Source: Atrina japonica
Taxonomy: Eukaryota > Mollusca > Bivalvia > Pterioida > Pinnidae
Length of the DNA stretch: 64,000 bases
Direction of reading: 5' to 3'
Assembly (NCBI GenBank): GCA_030159075.1
Contig: BROG01000137.1
Location: 681,501-745,500, forward strand
Shown: positions 1-14,225 of the stretch, one piece after another
Layout of the letters: every line of letters starts with the position of its first letter
How positions within the stretch are numbered: the stretch's first letter is position 1
Notes under the pieces: model-generated
What the model saw: the letters and a program-made list of their open reading frames with translations, nothing else
What the model was told of the DNA's origin: nothing
The model's database searches: none
Made by a program: the position numbers and the translations under genes

Positions 1-1210
1 ACCAGTTGAAAACAAAGCTCTAACAGCTAGATGAGAGAGACTGTGATTCAAAGAGTAACTAGCAGCTCCATCGTATAATTAGGTACCAGTTGAAAACAAA
101 GCTCCAACAACTAGATGAGAGAGAATGTGATTCAAAGAGTAACTGGCAGCTCTGTCGTATAATTAGGTACCAGTTGAAAACAAAGCTCCAAAACTAACAA
201 AGAGTAACTGGCAGCTCTGTCGTATAATTAGGTACCAGTTGAAAACAAAGCTCCAACAACTAGATGAGAGAGAATGTGATTCAAAGAGTAACTGGCAGCT
301 CTGTCGTATAATTAGGTACCAGTTGAAAACAAAGCTCCAACAACTAGATGAGAGAGACTGTGATTCAAAGAGTAACTGGCAGCTCCATCGTATAATTAGG
401 TACCAGATGAAAACAAAGCTCCAACAACTAGATGAGAGAGACTGTGATTCAAAGAGTAACTGGCAGCTCCATCGTATAATTAGGGACCAGATGAAAACAA
501 AAGCTCCAACAACTAGATGAAGAGACTGTGATTCAAAGAGTAACTGGCAGCTCCATCGTATAATTAGGTACCAGTTGAAAACAAAGCTCCAACAACTAGA
601 TGAGAGAGACTGTGATTCAAAGAGTAACTGGCAGCTCCATCGTATAATTAGGTACCAGTTGAGCTCCAACAACTAGATGATCAAAGAGTAACTGGCAGCT
701 CCATCGTATAATTAGGTACCAGATGAAAACAAAGCTCCAACAACTAGATGAGAGAGACTGTGATTCAAAGAGTAACTGGCAGCTCCATCGTATAATTAGG
801 GACCAGATGAAAACAAAGCTCCAACAACTAGATGAGAGAGACTGTGATTCAAAGAGTAACTGGCAGCTCGTATAATTAGGGACCAGATGAAAACAAAGCT
901 CCAACAACTAGATGAGAGAGACTGTGATTCAAAGAGTAACTGGCAGCTCCATCGTATAATTAGGGACCAGTTGAAAACAAAGCTCCAACAACTAGATGTG
1001 ATTCAAAGAGTAACTGGCAGCTCCATCGTATAATTAGGGACCAGTTGAAAACAAAGCTCCAACAACTAGATGAGAGAGACTGTGATTCAAAGAGTAACTG
1101 GCAGCTCTGTCGTATAATTAGGGACCAGGTGTGCACCTCTGACTTAAGGAGAGACATTGTGATTAAAGAGTAGCTGGCAGCTTTTTTGTATAATTAGGTA
1201 CCAGTTAGGC
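1..1210. repeat. 84-bp minisatellite, homogeneous part
   Basis: Tandem copies of a unit of about 84 bp (accagttgaaaacaaagctc ... tataattaggt) run from the first base of the window. Because 84 is 28 codons, long open frames appear on both strands at 163-672 and 239-520; they are repeat artefacts. Copies differ by single bases (ccatcg/ctgtcg, ggtacc/gggacc) and by small internal deletions near 193-205, 660-690 and 1000. The array continues beyond the left edge. No gene is seen in it. Confidence 0.95.
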
Positions 1211-1257
1211 TCAAAGCTCTGCTGACTACAGAAGAGAAAATGTTTTCATGTAATTTT

Positions 1258-1530
1258 TGTTGTCCAATTCATATAACTTAGTAGTTCGGAGTTACCTTTT
1301 GATTATCATACAGATGATTCTACTCACTTTTTGCTGCACAGGAAAAATGGTTTTTTTTTTCCTCTACTGGATACTCATATATATGGTGACAAGTAAGGAC
1401 AACGACTCTTGGCAATGTAATTTTAATGTTGTTGTGCTTTGTTACCTAAAGTATAAACTCTCCCGGGTCAATGAAGAGTTCACAAGAATCCACCCACCAG
1501 GTTATATGGATTTTACTAAACCAGTTAGTC
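1258..1530 (+). repeat. Dispersed repeat X, copy 1
   Basis: This roughly 270-bp segment interrupts the minisatellite. It is recognisable by gattatcatacagatgattc, tactcactttttg, a cctcttactggatactc-like stretch and ggttcacaagaatcc...gttatatggatttt. Related copies lie at 43196-43445 (plus), 47462-47600 (minus) and 57895-58142 (minus). No long shared open frame or reverse transcriptase motif is visible, so the class is unknown. Confidence 0.7.
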
Positions 1531-1534
1531 TCAA

Positions 1535-2155
1535 AGTTCCACCGACAAGAGGGGAGACTTTGTAATTCAAAAAGTAAATGGCAGCTTCCTCGTATCGGTT
1601 GCACTCAAACCTCTGCGGACGATACGAGAGATACTTTGTTATTCAAAGTAAACTGACAGCTTCCTGGTATGATTAGATACCTGTTGTATTCAAAGCCCCG
1701 CCCACTGAAGGAGAAAGACTGTGATTAAAAGTAAACTAGCAGCTCCCTCGTATAATTAGGTACCCCGCATTGTGCTCAAAACTCCACCCACTGAAGGAGA
1801 GGGACTTTGTGATTAAAAGTAAACTAGCAGCTCTCTAGTATAATTAGGTACCAGTTCTGCTCAAAGCTCCACCTTCTAGAGGAAGGAGACTTTATAATTG
1901 AAAGTATAATGGCATCTTTCTGGTTTAATTAGGTACCAGTTGTGCTAAAAGCTCTGCCCACTGAAGGAGAGAGACTTAGCAGTTCAAAGTAAACAGACAG
2001 CTTCCTAGCATAATTAGGTGCCAGTAGTGCTAAAAGCTCTGCCCACTGAAGGAGAGAGACTGCAATTTAAAGTAAATTGACAGCTTCCAGGTATAATTAG
2101 ATACCAGTTGTGCCCAAAGCGCCGCCTACTAGAGGAGGAAGATTTTGTGGTTCAA
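1535..2155. repeat. Decayed units of the same minisatellite
   Basis: Further units of 81-90 bp carry the same core (agtaaact..cagct...cgtataattaggtacc) but have a different central block, ctccgcccactgaaggagag, instead of ctccaacaactagatgagag. They are much more divergent from each other than the units left of 1200. They look like older array copies that escaped homogenisation. Confidence 0.85.
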
Positions 2156-2614
2156 ATTATACTTGCAACAAACACTGATCTGATGAAATTTACCAATATT
2201 GTACGAGAAAAAGAAATATAATGTTTTTGATTTCCGTTTACTCTAAGCTATTTCCTAATATATTTTGCACGATAAAATGTATTAAAACTAGAAGATAAAT
2301 TTTACAATCAGTTTCTTTGGCAAATATTTACATTTTGCTTCGCTATCGATTTCAGTATAGGTTGTCCAATATGAATTGTTTACAAAGACAGCTAGCCTAA
2401 TTAAAATCACAGAGATAATACTTCGGCTTAATATGTTCGATACAAAAATATTGGAGCTACCGTAATACATGGATTCAGAACAAGGCAGTGTTTTATTTGT
2501 ACACCTATATATATATATATATATATATATGTTTGGTTTTGAAAGAACAAAACTGCGTCACTTAGATGTTGGCCACACGTAATAATTAATTTCATTTGAT
2601 CGTTTGATTTTATA
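2155..2614. other. No gene seen; short (TA)n
   Basis: AT-rich sequence without a convincing exon. A short TA microsatellite sits near 2503-2530. The short open frame at 2288-2470 on the minus strand has no recognisable motif. Confidence 0.6.
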
Positions 2615-3165
2615 CATACATATTATTAATAATACCAAAGTTATAGTTTTACAAAAGAGGCCAAAACAAATGCTCAAGACGATCGTTTCTGTGAATAAGA
2701 CATTATCAGTTGAGTTCGAATTTAATGTAAATGTTTATATCCGAAATAAAAAGGAATATAACTTTGGTATTATGTTTATAATATTTATAACCACTAGGTC
2801 GTTGCCACTGCTGATGGACCGTTTGAGTCCCCGAGGGTATACATAAACCTAGTACCTGGTATTTCGGTACCAGCTGATAATCTTATACTAAATTAATATT
2901 TGGCACTGATAACACCATTTAAATTTCCAAAATTTCCAAATTTTTCTAAAGCTAAGATAGTCATCTTTTTACAGTGGTTACTCTTAGAGGGATTTCGGCT
3001 TAACGTTTAGATTTATTATTTGTCCTTGTATTATACCATTTTCTCTTTAGAAAATACACATATAATACATTTGAAATTGGAGCTCAACTGATGAAGTCTA
3101 ATGGACAGAAACGATCGTCTTGAGCATTATGACTTTGGTATTATGTGTATAATGTTAAAATGAAA
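2615..3165. mobile_element. Foldback/MITE-like element with about 100-bp inverted arms
   Basis: The left arm reads aataccaaagttatag...gctcaagacgatcgtttctg...cagttgagttcgaattt. The right arm is its reverse complement: gagctcaactgatgaagtc...cagaaacgatcgtcttgagc...actttggtattatg. The interior holds aaccactaggtcgttgccac and ctagtacctggtatttcggt. Relatives sit at 10850-11250, inside the mosaic at 12580-12950, and at 38480-38760. It has no coding capacity and is presumably a non-autonomous DNA element. Confidence 0.75.
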
Positions 3166-3174
3166 AACAAATGA

Positions 3175-3745
3175 GGAATAAATCCTCGTCACAACTGGTA
3201 CGGACGACTCAACAACGTTATTGAACAGGTAACTCAACATTTCAATTAGTGAAACATAATAAAAGCCTTTATACTGACCGTAAAATTTTCGGAACGTTGA
3301 CATCAAAGGCGATTCCCGATATCCTATGACAACAGCTTATCAATTAGTAGTTTGCCTGTGTATATGAAATGTTCATATGTTGAACACGCCCAGACATAGC
3401 GAATCATCTGAGAGATATAAACACCACATACAGGTAATAGCGGGATATTATAAAATTTTGAAAATAGACGATACGGAAAGCCGAAATCGTCGAGTTTTTC
3501 GTATAATCTGGTGTTGATTTCCCGTCTGTCTATAATAAGTAAAATTTCTAAGTAGGACGGTTCTTGATTCTGTTGTCTTTATTTGCTAGTTCGTTGGGTT
3601 ATATAACATTCAAATACATATGAAAATTGTCATTATAGATTGATAAACCCTTGTCAATTTAATGGCAACCGCCAGTCTTTTTCTTTTGATTCAAAATCGT
3701 CTGACTGAAGTCTGCTTCACGTGAATTTAAGGCAGCAGGTGTTCA
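3175..3745 (-). mobile_element. Penelope-like RT fragment, copy 1 (3' part)
   Basis: On the minus strand this aligns by eye with the C-terminal coding part and 3' region of the retroelement copies at 7270-8640 and 29970-31565. Shared words include ctgaccgtaaaattttcgg, ggaacgttgacatcaaa, cacgcccagacatagcg and gccgaaatcgtcg. Stops and indels break the frame throughout. It ends near 3745, before the upstream RT motifs. Confidence 0.8.
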
Positions 3746-3804
3746 GAAGAGCACCTGTAACAATGACGTCAGCAATTGTTCTGTTTACCAGTAATTGTAA
3801 TATA

Positions 3805-3967
3805 CAGAAAAACTTGCTTTAGCGACCACCTATGTATAAAGACCACCTGATCATCAGGACCAGTTGTTTGCTATCCCCAATAGTACCATTTGTGTACAAA
3901 TCAGCCTCTATAAAGATTTTTGGTTTTGCTGTGTCCCTAAGAGGGTCTTTATAGACGAGTTTCACTG
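3805..3967. mobile_element. pogo/Tigger-like MITE, copy 1
   Basis: A short element flanked by TA on both sides. Its ends are cagaaaaacttgctttagcg and, at the far side, the reverse complement of cagtgaaactcgtctataaa. The interior has the family's ggtctttata/taaagaccacc words. Related elements lie at 31709-31897, 59989-60167 and 60800-60987, with fragments near 14315 and 21689. CAGT ends with a TA target fit Tc1/mariner-superfamily MITEs of the pogo/Tigger kind. That assignment is inference. Confidence 0.7.
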
Positions 3968-4675
3968 TACGTACTTTAAAACCGTCATTACAAAATACAA
4001 CATAGTTCCACAAGTTAAAAAAGTATTTTTTGTGTATTTGACCATTTTTATTTTGACTGGAACAACTACTAGTAATTAAAATGACAAGGAATGAATCCAA
4101 TAATTTGACTGTGTATTAAGTAATTGCACGGGGAAAAAGAATGATTGCATTGATTGATTTGCACCAATGCAATGATGCCTAAGGATAATTCTATCACCTA
4201 TAAACTGGTTCTAGTCTATAAAATATTTTGTAAACATTTCATTTATTGTACCAAATTGGTTTGAAACAAGTTTCAGTTGTCCGGATTATCATTAACAGTT
4301 TCAAACCAGGATACTTTTCACAAAAATATAGTCCCTATAATTATATCACTTCAAAAAAAAGTATTTTCGCCTCAAATAATATTTTAGTCTATGTCAGCAC
4401 TAAAAATGTATGCAAAAAAACCAAATAACAAATAACAAAATCTAGAGTATATTCATATTTTGCCAGAATCTGGCAAAAATCGAGACGTTGACAGAGACTG
4501 TTCGGGAGTGGAAGGACCGACAACTATTTGTAAGAAATTGAACTCCAAACCCCACAAAAATTCTCAAACTAAAAACAACAACCAAAACCATATTTATGAG
4601 ATATTCGCCCTAAGGTTTCCATCCTCGTGTGATAACTCAACACACTTATGTCAATTATCAGATTCATTTCTTAAC
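3968..4675. other. 3' flank of gene A
   Basis: No exon is seen. On the minus strand an AATAAA lies at 4242-4247, about 430 nt beyond the gene A stop codon, and could be its poly(A) signal. The rest is AT-rich and unremarkable. Confidence 0.4.
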
Positions 4676-7093
<2,418 letters not shown>

Positions 7094-7265
7094 GTGGTAA
7101 GAAAAAATAAAAGATTTTTAGAACTAAATAATAAGCCAAGAAATTATTTTCTTTTTTTATTCTTATAATAACAGTTCCGTAGTTGGAAATCTGTTATGAA
7201 AAAAATTTTTAGTTTGTTTTCATACATGAAAATTTATTTTAATTTTATTTTACGAAGTATATTTG
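7094..7265. other. Intron 5' of gene A exons
   Basis: AT-rich, with no exon visible. On the minus strand it ends in a good pyrimidine tract leading to the acceptor at 7095-7094. Confidence 0.5.
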
Positions 7266-7269
7266 TCAT

Positions 7270-8640
7270 AGTGTAAAATCAATTATTATGCGTTAAAATT
7301 ATAAAGGGGTCGCAGTGAAGTCCAAAATATGTAGGTTCTAAATATAAAAAATTTAAAATACCAAAGTATAAATCAATAGAATGTCCAGGACATAGATACA
7401 AATTCGGTAAAAATGGACAAACACGGACCTCTGGAAACCAAAAGGTGGGATCAGGTGCCATGGAGGAGTAAGCATCCCCTGTCAACCAGGCACACCCGCC
7501 GTGAGTCCACAGTCAAGTCCAATGAAACACGTGAGGAGTGTATCCTCGTCACAATTGGTACAGATGTCTTAACAACCGCCAACAAAAAGGCAACTCAACA
7601 TTTCACTTAGTTAAACAGAGTAATCGCAAACAAGACTATTATACCGACCGTAAAATTTTGGGAACGTTGACATTAAACGCGGTTTTCGATATCCGATATG
7701 TGTCAATAATTTGTTAGTGAGTAGTTTACCTCTGTATATGAAATCTTCATATGTTGTACACGCCCTGGCATATCGGATCATTTGTGAAATATAAACTCCA
7801 CATGCGGCTGACTGAGGGATATTACTACTTAAATGTGGAAAATTTACGATGGGAAAGCCGAAATCGTCGCGTTTGTCGTATAGCTTAATCGCTAATGTCC
7901 CGTCTGTGTTTATATTAAGTGAAATGTCTAAGTATGAAGCGTGTGTGTTTGATTCTGTTGTATCTTTAATTTCTAGTTCGCTGGGATATATCGCATTGAC
8001 ATATGTATGAAAATTGTCATTATTGATTGATAAAACGTTGTCGATATATCTAAATGTCAAATTAAAGGACACCGCTAACTTTTTCTTCTTTTGATTCAGC
8101 AGTTTCTGAATGAAGTCTGCTTCGTATGAATAAAGGAACAGGTCGGCCAACAAAGGAGCACAATTGGTTCCCACAGGAATGCCGAGAGTTTGTTGAAAGA
8201 CCACGTCTCCGAACATTACAAATATATTGTCTATTAGAAATTCCAGCATGTTTTTTTATATCAACTTCAGTGTATTTATGTGTAGAATCAGAGTGGTGTT
8301 TGACGAAATAAGTATCCTGATAGCCAATCACTAGATATTTAAATTTTCGGGTACGACCTTTAGTGAAAAAAAACAGTTGTCTATGATGCTGAAAAGTCTT
8401 TCTTTTTATTTTTTATGTGGAATAGTTGTGTAAAGAGTAGAGAAGTCATAAGTTTTGATACTGTGAAATCGAGAAAAAATGTGTGCTTTCAAATTTTCTA
8501 AAAGCTGTTTAGAATTTTTAAGTATCCACATCTGATTTACACCCCTTCTGGAATAAGCAACTGTACAATATTGTTGAAGTTTCTCCTTAACGGCTGTCAA
8601 TATCTTGGTAAAAAGTAAAGATAAAGGTTTGGTAGAACCA
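7270..8640 (-). mobile_element. Penelope-like retroelement, copy 2, degraded
   Basis: The minus-strand frames at 7611-8249, 8062-8331 and 8406-8702 together give a reverse transcriptase broken by frameshifts. Motifs in order: YDFSTLYTTIP (motif A), FGDVVFQQTLGIPVGTNCAP (motif B) and FRYIDNVLS (motif C). The second catalytic Asp of YIDD is Asn here. Downstream, SYLDI, LYDKRDDFGFPIVNFPHL and FYGRYNSL are retained. Part of the 3' region (7270-7610) is shared with solo fragments elsewhere. PKLHK-type upstream motifs in sister copies favour a Penelope-like element over LINE or LTR classes. No GIY-YIG domain was seen. Confidence 0.75.
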
Positions 8641-8699
8641 AACAAGAGGCTCAGAGGGCCTAAACGGTCACCTGAGTTTATGCCTTTATAATATACTTG

Positions 8700-9310
8700 C
8701 ATATGGAATAGTTGTTAGAGAGCAACATAGGTAGCCTATATAACCTGCATAGTTATACAGTGGTGAAAAGAAGTCAGTTGAAAAAAATATTAACATTTAG
8801 CCTTTCTTTATACCCAAAGGGGACATAAGGACATTTTTCGCAAAAACTCTGATGTCTTTCATTAGTGAATGCTTTAAAATAAATCTGGTTGAAATCAGTC
8901 CATGTTGGATTTTTTATGATTTCAGCATTTTTTATTTGGGTCATTATTGACAAAATTTATTTTTCGTTTGCAAACTTTGTACACCGTGCTCATTAGACCT
9001 TCCATATCAAATATAAAGTCAATCAGACTGCTTGTTCATGAGGAAATTTTTTAAGATTTGCCAAATTATACTACTTTTCTTTGTCCTATGGAGTCACACC
9101 CTTTTTGTTTGCATACTTGAAGTATTTATGATACCTGCCAAGTTTCGTTGAAATCCACTCACTGGTTTGAAAAGAAGACATGAAGTCAAATGCTTTCTAT
9201 CAACTGTTGTTGAAATTAGTCAAAGTTGAACTTCTGAACAAAATTATGTCTTCAGACAGACATACATGCTGATTTCAGTTTAACCCCTTCTCCACTTTGT
9301 TGCGGGGGTA
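8700..9310. repeat. Dispersed bivalve-type repeat
   Basis: Non-coding text of a kind often repeated in such genomes: ccaagtttcgttgaaatcc-like wording near 9140 and an end rich in gacagacatacatgc with a ttgcgggggtata tail. No exon is seen. It resembles the repeat at 13030-13810 in wording, not base for base. Confidence 0.5.
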
Positions 9311-9479
9311 TAATATACATCTGTATCATATATGTACTAATAGGCGAGCTGAAAGCGTACTTATGTACATGCATGTTAACAACTTTATGTATGTTATAGT
9401 ATTAATTTTTTTGGTGTTGGGTAGTATCCCTACATGTACACAACCATAACATTTTTTTCTTTTATACATACAGACATCA

Positions 9480-10740
9480 ATCCATGCAATGGGAAGCAAG
9501 AGTTACTGTTCTTGCATTTAGCTGGTATTTTCACAGAGATCATGATGAGTTGGATATGGCATCGTAAAAAGCATTGTCATATTAAAAACAAATTGTTTTT
9601 GTAATAATATGATTTATTTATTCATTAAAATTTGTCATTGTAGGTAGCAATGGAAAACTAATTAATCATACTTGTTTTTGAAACACATCGTAATAGCTGT
9701 ACAGCAGCATGTCATTCTAGATGCATGTAGATTGTAAACATCATGGAAAACTAATATACGAATCATATCTTTAAAAGCCAGCAGCAGTGTATATGTGTAG
9801 GGAATAAGCTTGGTTATTTTAAATCTAATGTGAGATGCAAGTAAACATTGGGAAATTGACAAAGTAATACGAAATGCACAAAAATGTGGATATATAATTT
9901 TTTATGAAAAGGATGAAAAGACAAACTTTTTATATGTTAAATATTGTAGTAGTATTTAGTAATTGTGTAGATTGAATTTGACACCGAGACAAAATGGCAA
10001 TATTTTGAAAATGCACATAATTGTAATGATCTATTTGTAATTATAAAAATGTTGGCATAAAGAAGACGATTCAAACTTTGCCTAACAGAATAAATGGTAA
10101 TATTTGAAATTTTAACAGATGGAGAAGAATGTAATGAATATTTTCCACCATGTAAAACTAATGTAACAAAACTTTGGGGTTTCGAAAAATATTTCAATAG
10201 CTAGCTGTATGTCAATTTTGATATGAAATAATGGAATTTTTATATCAGAAAATATTTTTGATACCAAAATTTAGTTTTTTGTTAACAATGTATTTTGTGA
10301 TATCAAGAAATGTATTTCTAATATCAAAATTTTTTTTTTATGATTTTTTTATTTCAGACAACTATGGATATGTACTGAAATAACACCCCATAGAATACTG
10401 AAATAACAAAGCATTGGTATTAAGAAATATATCTTTTAACCTTTCAGCAGCATGTCAGGTTATAGCTAGGTAGTCGTCATGAAAACTAATATGTGCAACC
10501 TAATATAACAAAACCTTGGTTTGAAGAAAAATATGTTATAGCCCTGCTGCGAGCAAGGCAGGCTTTAGTTGGGGAAGATGTCATGAAAACTAATTGAAAA
10601 AAAATGTTGGTTTTAAAATAATGTCTCAGGGCAGCATGTCCGGCTATAGCTATATATAGCTAGGTTAACATCATGAAAACTAACACACATGTATAACTCA
10701 ACTTTGGTTTTAACCAAAATATGAGAAATCCACTAAAAAG
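9480..10740. repeat. Degenerate repeats built on cagcagcatgtc...catgaaaactaat
   Basis: From about 10440 to 10740 a unit of 100-130 bp (cagcatgtc, gctatagctagg, catgaaaactaata, tttggttttaa) recurs three to four times. Weaker echoes occur near 9700 and 10150. No coding potential is supported. This segment is the source of much of the abridged mosaic at 11740-12700. Confidence 0.6.
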
Positions 10741-10849
10741 GGGAAATAACTCCCAGGGTCGACCCAGCAATTTCGGCCCTGTTGACTTTTTTGTAAATCT
10801 TTGCGTGCTGAACATTTTTTGCTTCTTTCACTTTATACTTTTCAAGATA

Positions 10850-11250
10850 AATATTATAAACATAATACCAAAGGTATAATGCACAAGACGAACGTTTCTG
10901 TCAATTAGACTTCATCAGTTGAGCTCCAGTTTGAAATGTATCATATGTCAAATAATAAATTAAAAGTATAAAGACTGTAAAAAGGACTACCTTATTATAA
11001 AAGGAATTCAAATATCATAAATCTAAAAGATTATAGCCGAAATCCCTCTATGTATAGTCAAAACCACTGGCAACGACCTAGTGGTTATAAATATATAAAC
11101 TACCTTAGCTTTCTGAAAACTTTGGCTCAAATTAAAAATATTATATGTGGTGTTTTCAGTGGCATATAAGGTCAAATAATAAATCTAAAAGTATTCTTAA
11201 GAGTAACCACTGTAAAAAGATTACTACCTTAGCTTTAACGGGACAAAACT
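10850..11250. mobile_element. Foldback element relative
   Basis: Shares cataataccaaaggtataatg, gttgagctccagtttgaaat, gtaaccactgtaaaaagatt and cctagtggttataaatat with the element at 2615-3165 and its reverse complement. It appears rearranged. Confidence 0.6.
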
Positions 11251-11560
11251 GTCCAAAACATGAGAGGTCCACTAGGGGAAATTTATGGCAATTTACCCTC
11301 TTTGCAAGCTGAACATTCTTGCTCTTTTTTTCTCTCTAGTTATCATACATTTCAAGGCTCAAAACCACCAGCAGACAATTTTGGCCCAACGATCTTTGCT
11401 AGAATTTTTTTTTTTCACTTTCTGATTATCTATCATACATTTCAAGATAAGTTCAAAAAACAACCCAAACACGAAAAATCCACCAAAAAGAGGAATTAAC
11501 TCATAGAAGGGTCGACCTGACAATTTCCACCAAACTAAAATATTTGTAGATTTTTGCTGC
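11250..11560. repeat. Dispersed repeat flank
   Basis: Contains gaggtccactaggggaaatt and gggtcgacctgacaatttcc. The words recur, shortened, within 12460-12560. Nothing coding is supported; the frame 11260-11499 is in repeat sequence. Confidence 0.5.
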
Positions 11561-11739
11561 TCATTTTAAGACGATCTAGCTTTAATAATTTTTCTGTCAA
11601 TTAGACTTCATCATATTTTGATGGCTGCCATATCCGCAAACTTTATGCGGTATGGTTATATCAAGTTTGATTCAGATTGGTCTTATGGTTCTGGAAAAGT
11701 AGTCCAAAAGTACAGGTATCATATAAGGTCGAGCTGAAA

Positions 11740-12990
11740 GTGTACTAATAAATCATGTTAACAAAAAGTATTAAGCCGTAATTCGTCTAAGAGACAACCA
11801 CTGCAAAAAGAGTTACTGTTCTTGCATTTAGCTTTAAGTTGGGACATCGTAAAAACATTGTCCAAAAACAAATGAGATATTTATTCTTAAAATTTGTCAT
11901 TGTAGGGGAAATAAACTTACATGAAACAATCGGGGCAGCAACATGGAAAACTAATATACGAATCATATTTCAAGCCTATTGACTATTTTTTGTAGATCAT
12001 TGGGAAATTGCAAGTAATACGAAATGAACATTTTCTTGCTGAAAAGACAAACTTTTTTTCTTAAATATTGTTAGTATTTAGTAATTGTCAAGATGAATCA
12101 CCGAGACAAATAAATGCTCAAAACTATTTGAAAAAAGGCATAAAGAAGAATCAAACTTTGCCTAACATAAGGGGAATATTTTTCACCGACTAATGTAACA
12201 ATTTTGGGGCCAATAGCTAGCTGATGTCAATCTTTATGTATGGATATCAGAAAATATTTTTGATACCAAAATTTTGTGATATCAAGAAATGTATTTTGTG
12301 AATTTTTTTTTTTCACTATGGATTTCTGAAATAACACCCCATATACTGAAATAACAAAGCATCATCTTTTAACATTTCAGCAGCAAGATAAGTCGTCAAA
12401 AAACTAATACAAACCTAATATAAAAAACCGAAAAAAATCCTGCTGCCAAAAAGGGGAGATGTTGAAAACTCATAGAAGGGCTATATATAGCTAGGACCTG
12501 ACACAATTTCCACCAAACTAAAAAAGGGGAAATATTTGTAGATTTTTGCTAGCATTTTTTGCTTCTTTCACTTTATACTTTTCATTTAAACATAATACCA
12601 AAGGTGACAAGACGGTTTTTTCAGTTAGCTCCTTTATGTATAATTTTAAAGGAGATCACACAAGGTGAAATCTCAAAAATATCCGTCTAAGAGTAACCAC
12701 TATAAAAAGATGACTCTTAGCTTTAGAAAACTTTGGAATTTAAATGGTGTTATCAGTATTATTTTAGCCATGGTACCGAAATGCCAGGTACTAGGTTTAT
12801 GTTCTTTGGGGACTCAAACGGTCCACCAGCAGTGGGACCTAGTGGTTATAAATATTTATTATCCGCAAACTTTCAATTGCAGTTGAGCTCCTTTAACATG
12901 TATATTATATTTTCTGTCAAGTATTATATAAGGTCAAATAATAAATCAGATTGGTCGTCTATGGTTCTGGAAAAGTAGTCCCAAAACAAA
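11740..12990. repeat. Mosaic of abridged copies of flanking repeats
   Basis: In order, the segment repeats words from 9490-10860 with many small deletions (gagttactgttcttgcattt, ggaaaactaatatacgaatc, gataccaaaattttgtgata, aataacaccccatatactga). These are interleaved with words from 11260-11560 and from the foldback family (ccatggtaccgaaatgccag). No gene is seen. It may be a genuine rearrangement or a consensus made from mis-stacked repeat reads. Confidence 0.65.
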
Positions 12991-13029
12991 TGTAAAAGAA
13001 AAAATTCCTAAGGGGCGATATTTACCTAT

Positions 13030-13810
13030 TGACAAGGTAGATCTTTGCTTTGACCTTGCTCTTTTTTTCTCTCTTTGACATTTCAAGATAATCCCAAATT
13101 ACTTGCAATGAAAAAGGGAATAACTTTGTCAATATGATCCTTAGACTCTTTTGTAATTCCTAACAACTGTTTTCTATCATACTTTTCAAGATAAGTTTGT
13201 TAATACAAAGATTCCCCACCGATGCAGCTCATTTTTGACGGGTTTTTTTTAGCTTTAAACAATTTGAAATAAAACAATTGTACTCATTCTTTGTTATGGC
13301 TGAATGTTTGGTCCTGGCCCCTTTTTATCCGCCCGGCTTTACATGGTTTATGGACATATTTCGTCCAAAATTACCGAATTTTCAAAAAAAATATTTTGTA
13401 GATAGGTTCCTTTGACTGTGACCCCAACCTTCATGAAAATCCTTAGATAATTCCTAACAACTTTTTGATAATCTTTGTATGGTTCATGATTTAAATACAG
13501 ACCCTGTTTACTAAAGTTTATGGACATATTTCGTTTTCATTCGCAAACTTTGTAGATATTTACTGTATAATCATGAAAATCATCTGGTACTTTTTGGCCT
13601 CTTTTGCGGCCCCAATCCAATGGGTCCCAGCTCCTTTTCATTCGCAAATTTTCCGCGGCTTTAATGAGGATGCTACATGCCAAGTTTGGTTGAAATCTGA
13701 CCAGCGGTTCTTGAGAAGAAGTTGAAAATGTGAAAAGTTAACGACGCATGGCGCCGACGGACAAAACATGATCGCAGTAAGTAACCATGAGCAAAGCTCG
13801 GGTGACCTAA
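13030..13810. repeat. Dispersed bivalve-type repeat
   Basis: Non-coding, with phrases such as gccaagtttggttgaaatct, gaccagcggttcttgagaag, gccgacggacaaaacatgat and gagcaaagctcgggtgacct. It is probably a fragment of a high-copy element; no transposase frame is visible. Confidence 0.6.
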
Positions 13811-13814
13811 AAAG

Positions 13815-14225
13815 TTGAAAGTAAAAATGAAGAAGTACCAATGGGTAATCAATGGAAAGTTCATTACAATAAGACAAATTAGATATACAAAAGGTCTCAC
13901 CATGAAGAACAATTGCGAATCCCAATGGTGGTGGGACCAGGTGTCCGTAAAGGAGTCAGCGCCCCCTGTTAGCATGGCACAATCGTCGTAAAACGTTACA
14001 TAGAAACCAGAGAAACAAAACACGAAGTATACAGTAAACTGTAGAACTGTAAACTCAGATTGTGTTTTATCTATTTACGCTGACGGCTTCCGGATACCCA
14101 TTCCTAACCCGTTTGGGATTCGCAGTTGTTCTTCATGTTGAGACCATTTGTATATCTTATTTGTCGTGTTCTAATGGACTTTGAGTTTCGATTATCCATG
14201 GGTATTTCTTCCTTTTTACTTTTTA
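13815..14225. mobile_element. Inverted-repeat element, two about 110-bp arms
   Basis: The left arm (13815-13930) and right arm (14105-14225) are inverted copies: tacaaaaggtctcaccatga against tcatgttgagaccatttgta, and attgcgaatccca against tgggattcgcagtt. Translating the arms outward gives similar peptides (FFMVRPFVYLIC on minus, FFMLRPFVYLIC on plus). That follows from their homology and is not proof of coding. Between the arms lies ggtgggaccaggtgtcc...aggagtcagcg, reminiscent of the retroelement 3' module. Confidence 0.6.

Noticed and set aside
1..1210. CRISPR-like array or repetitive protein gene
   Set aside because: Units are contiguous, with no unique spacers, and are 84 bp long in a eukaryotic genome. 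Open frames on both strands follow from the multiple-of-three unit.
7611..8702. An LTR retrotransposon or LINE assignment for the RT copies
   Set aside because: No gag, integrase, RNase H or apurinic endonuclease motif was seen, and PKLHK/VPADK-type motifs fit Penelope-like RTs better. The class remains an inference.
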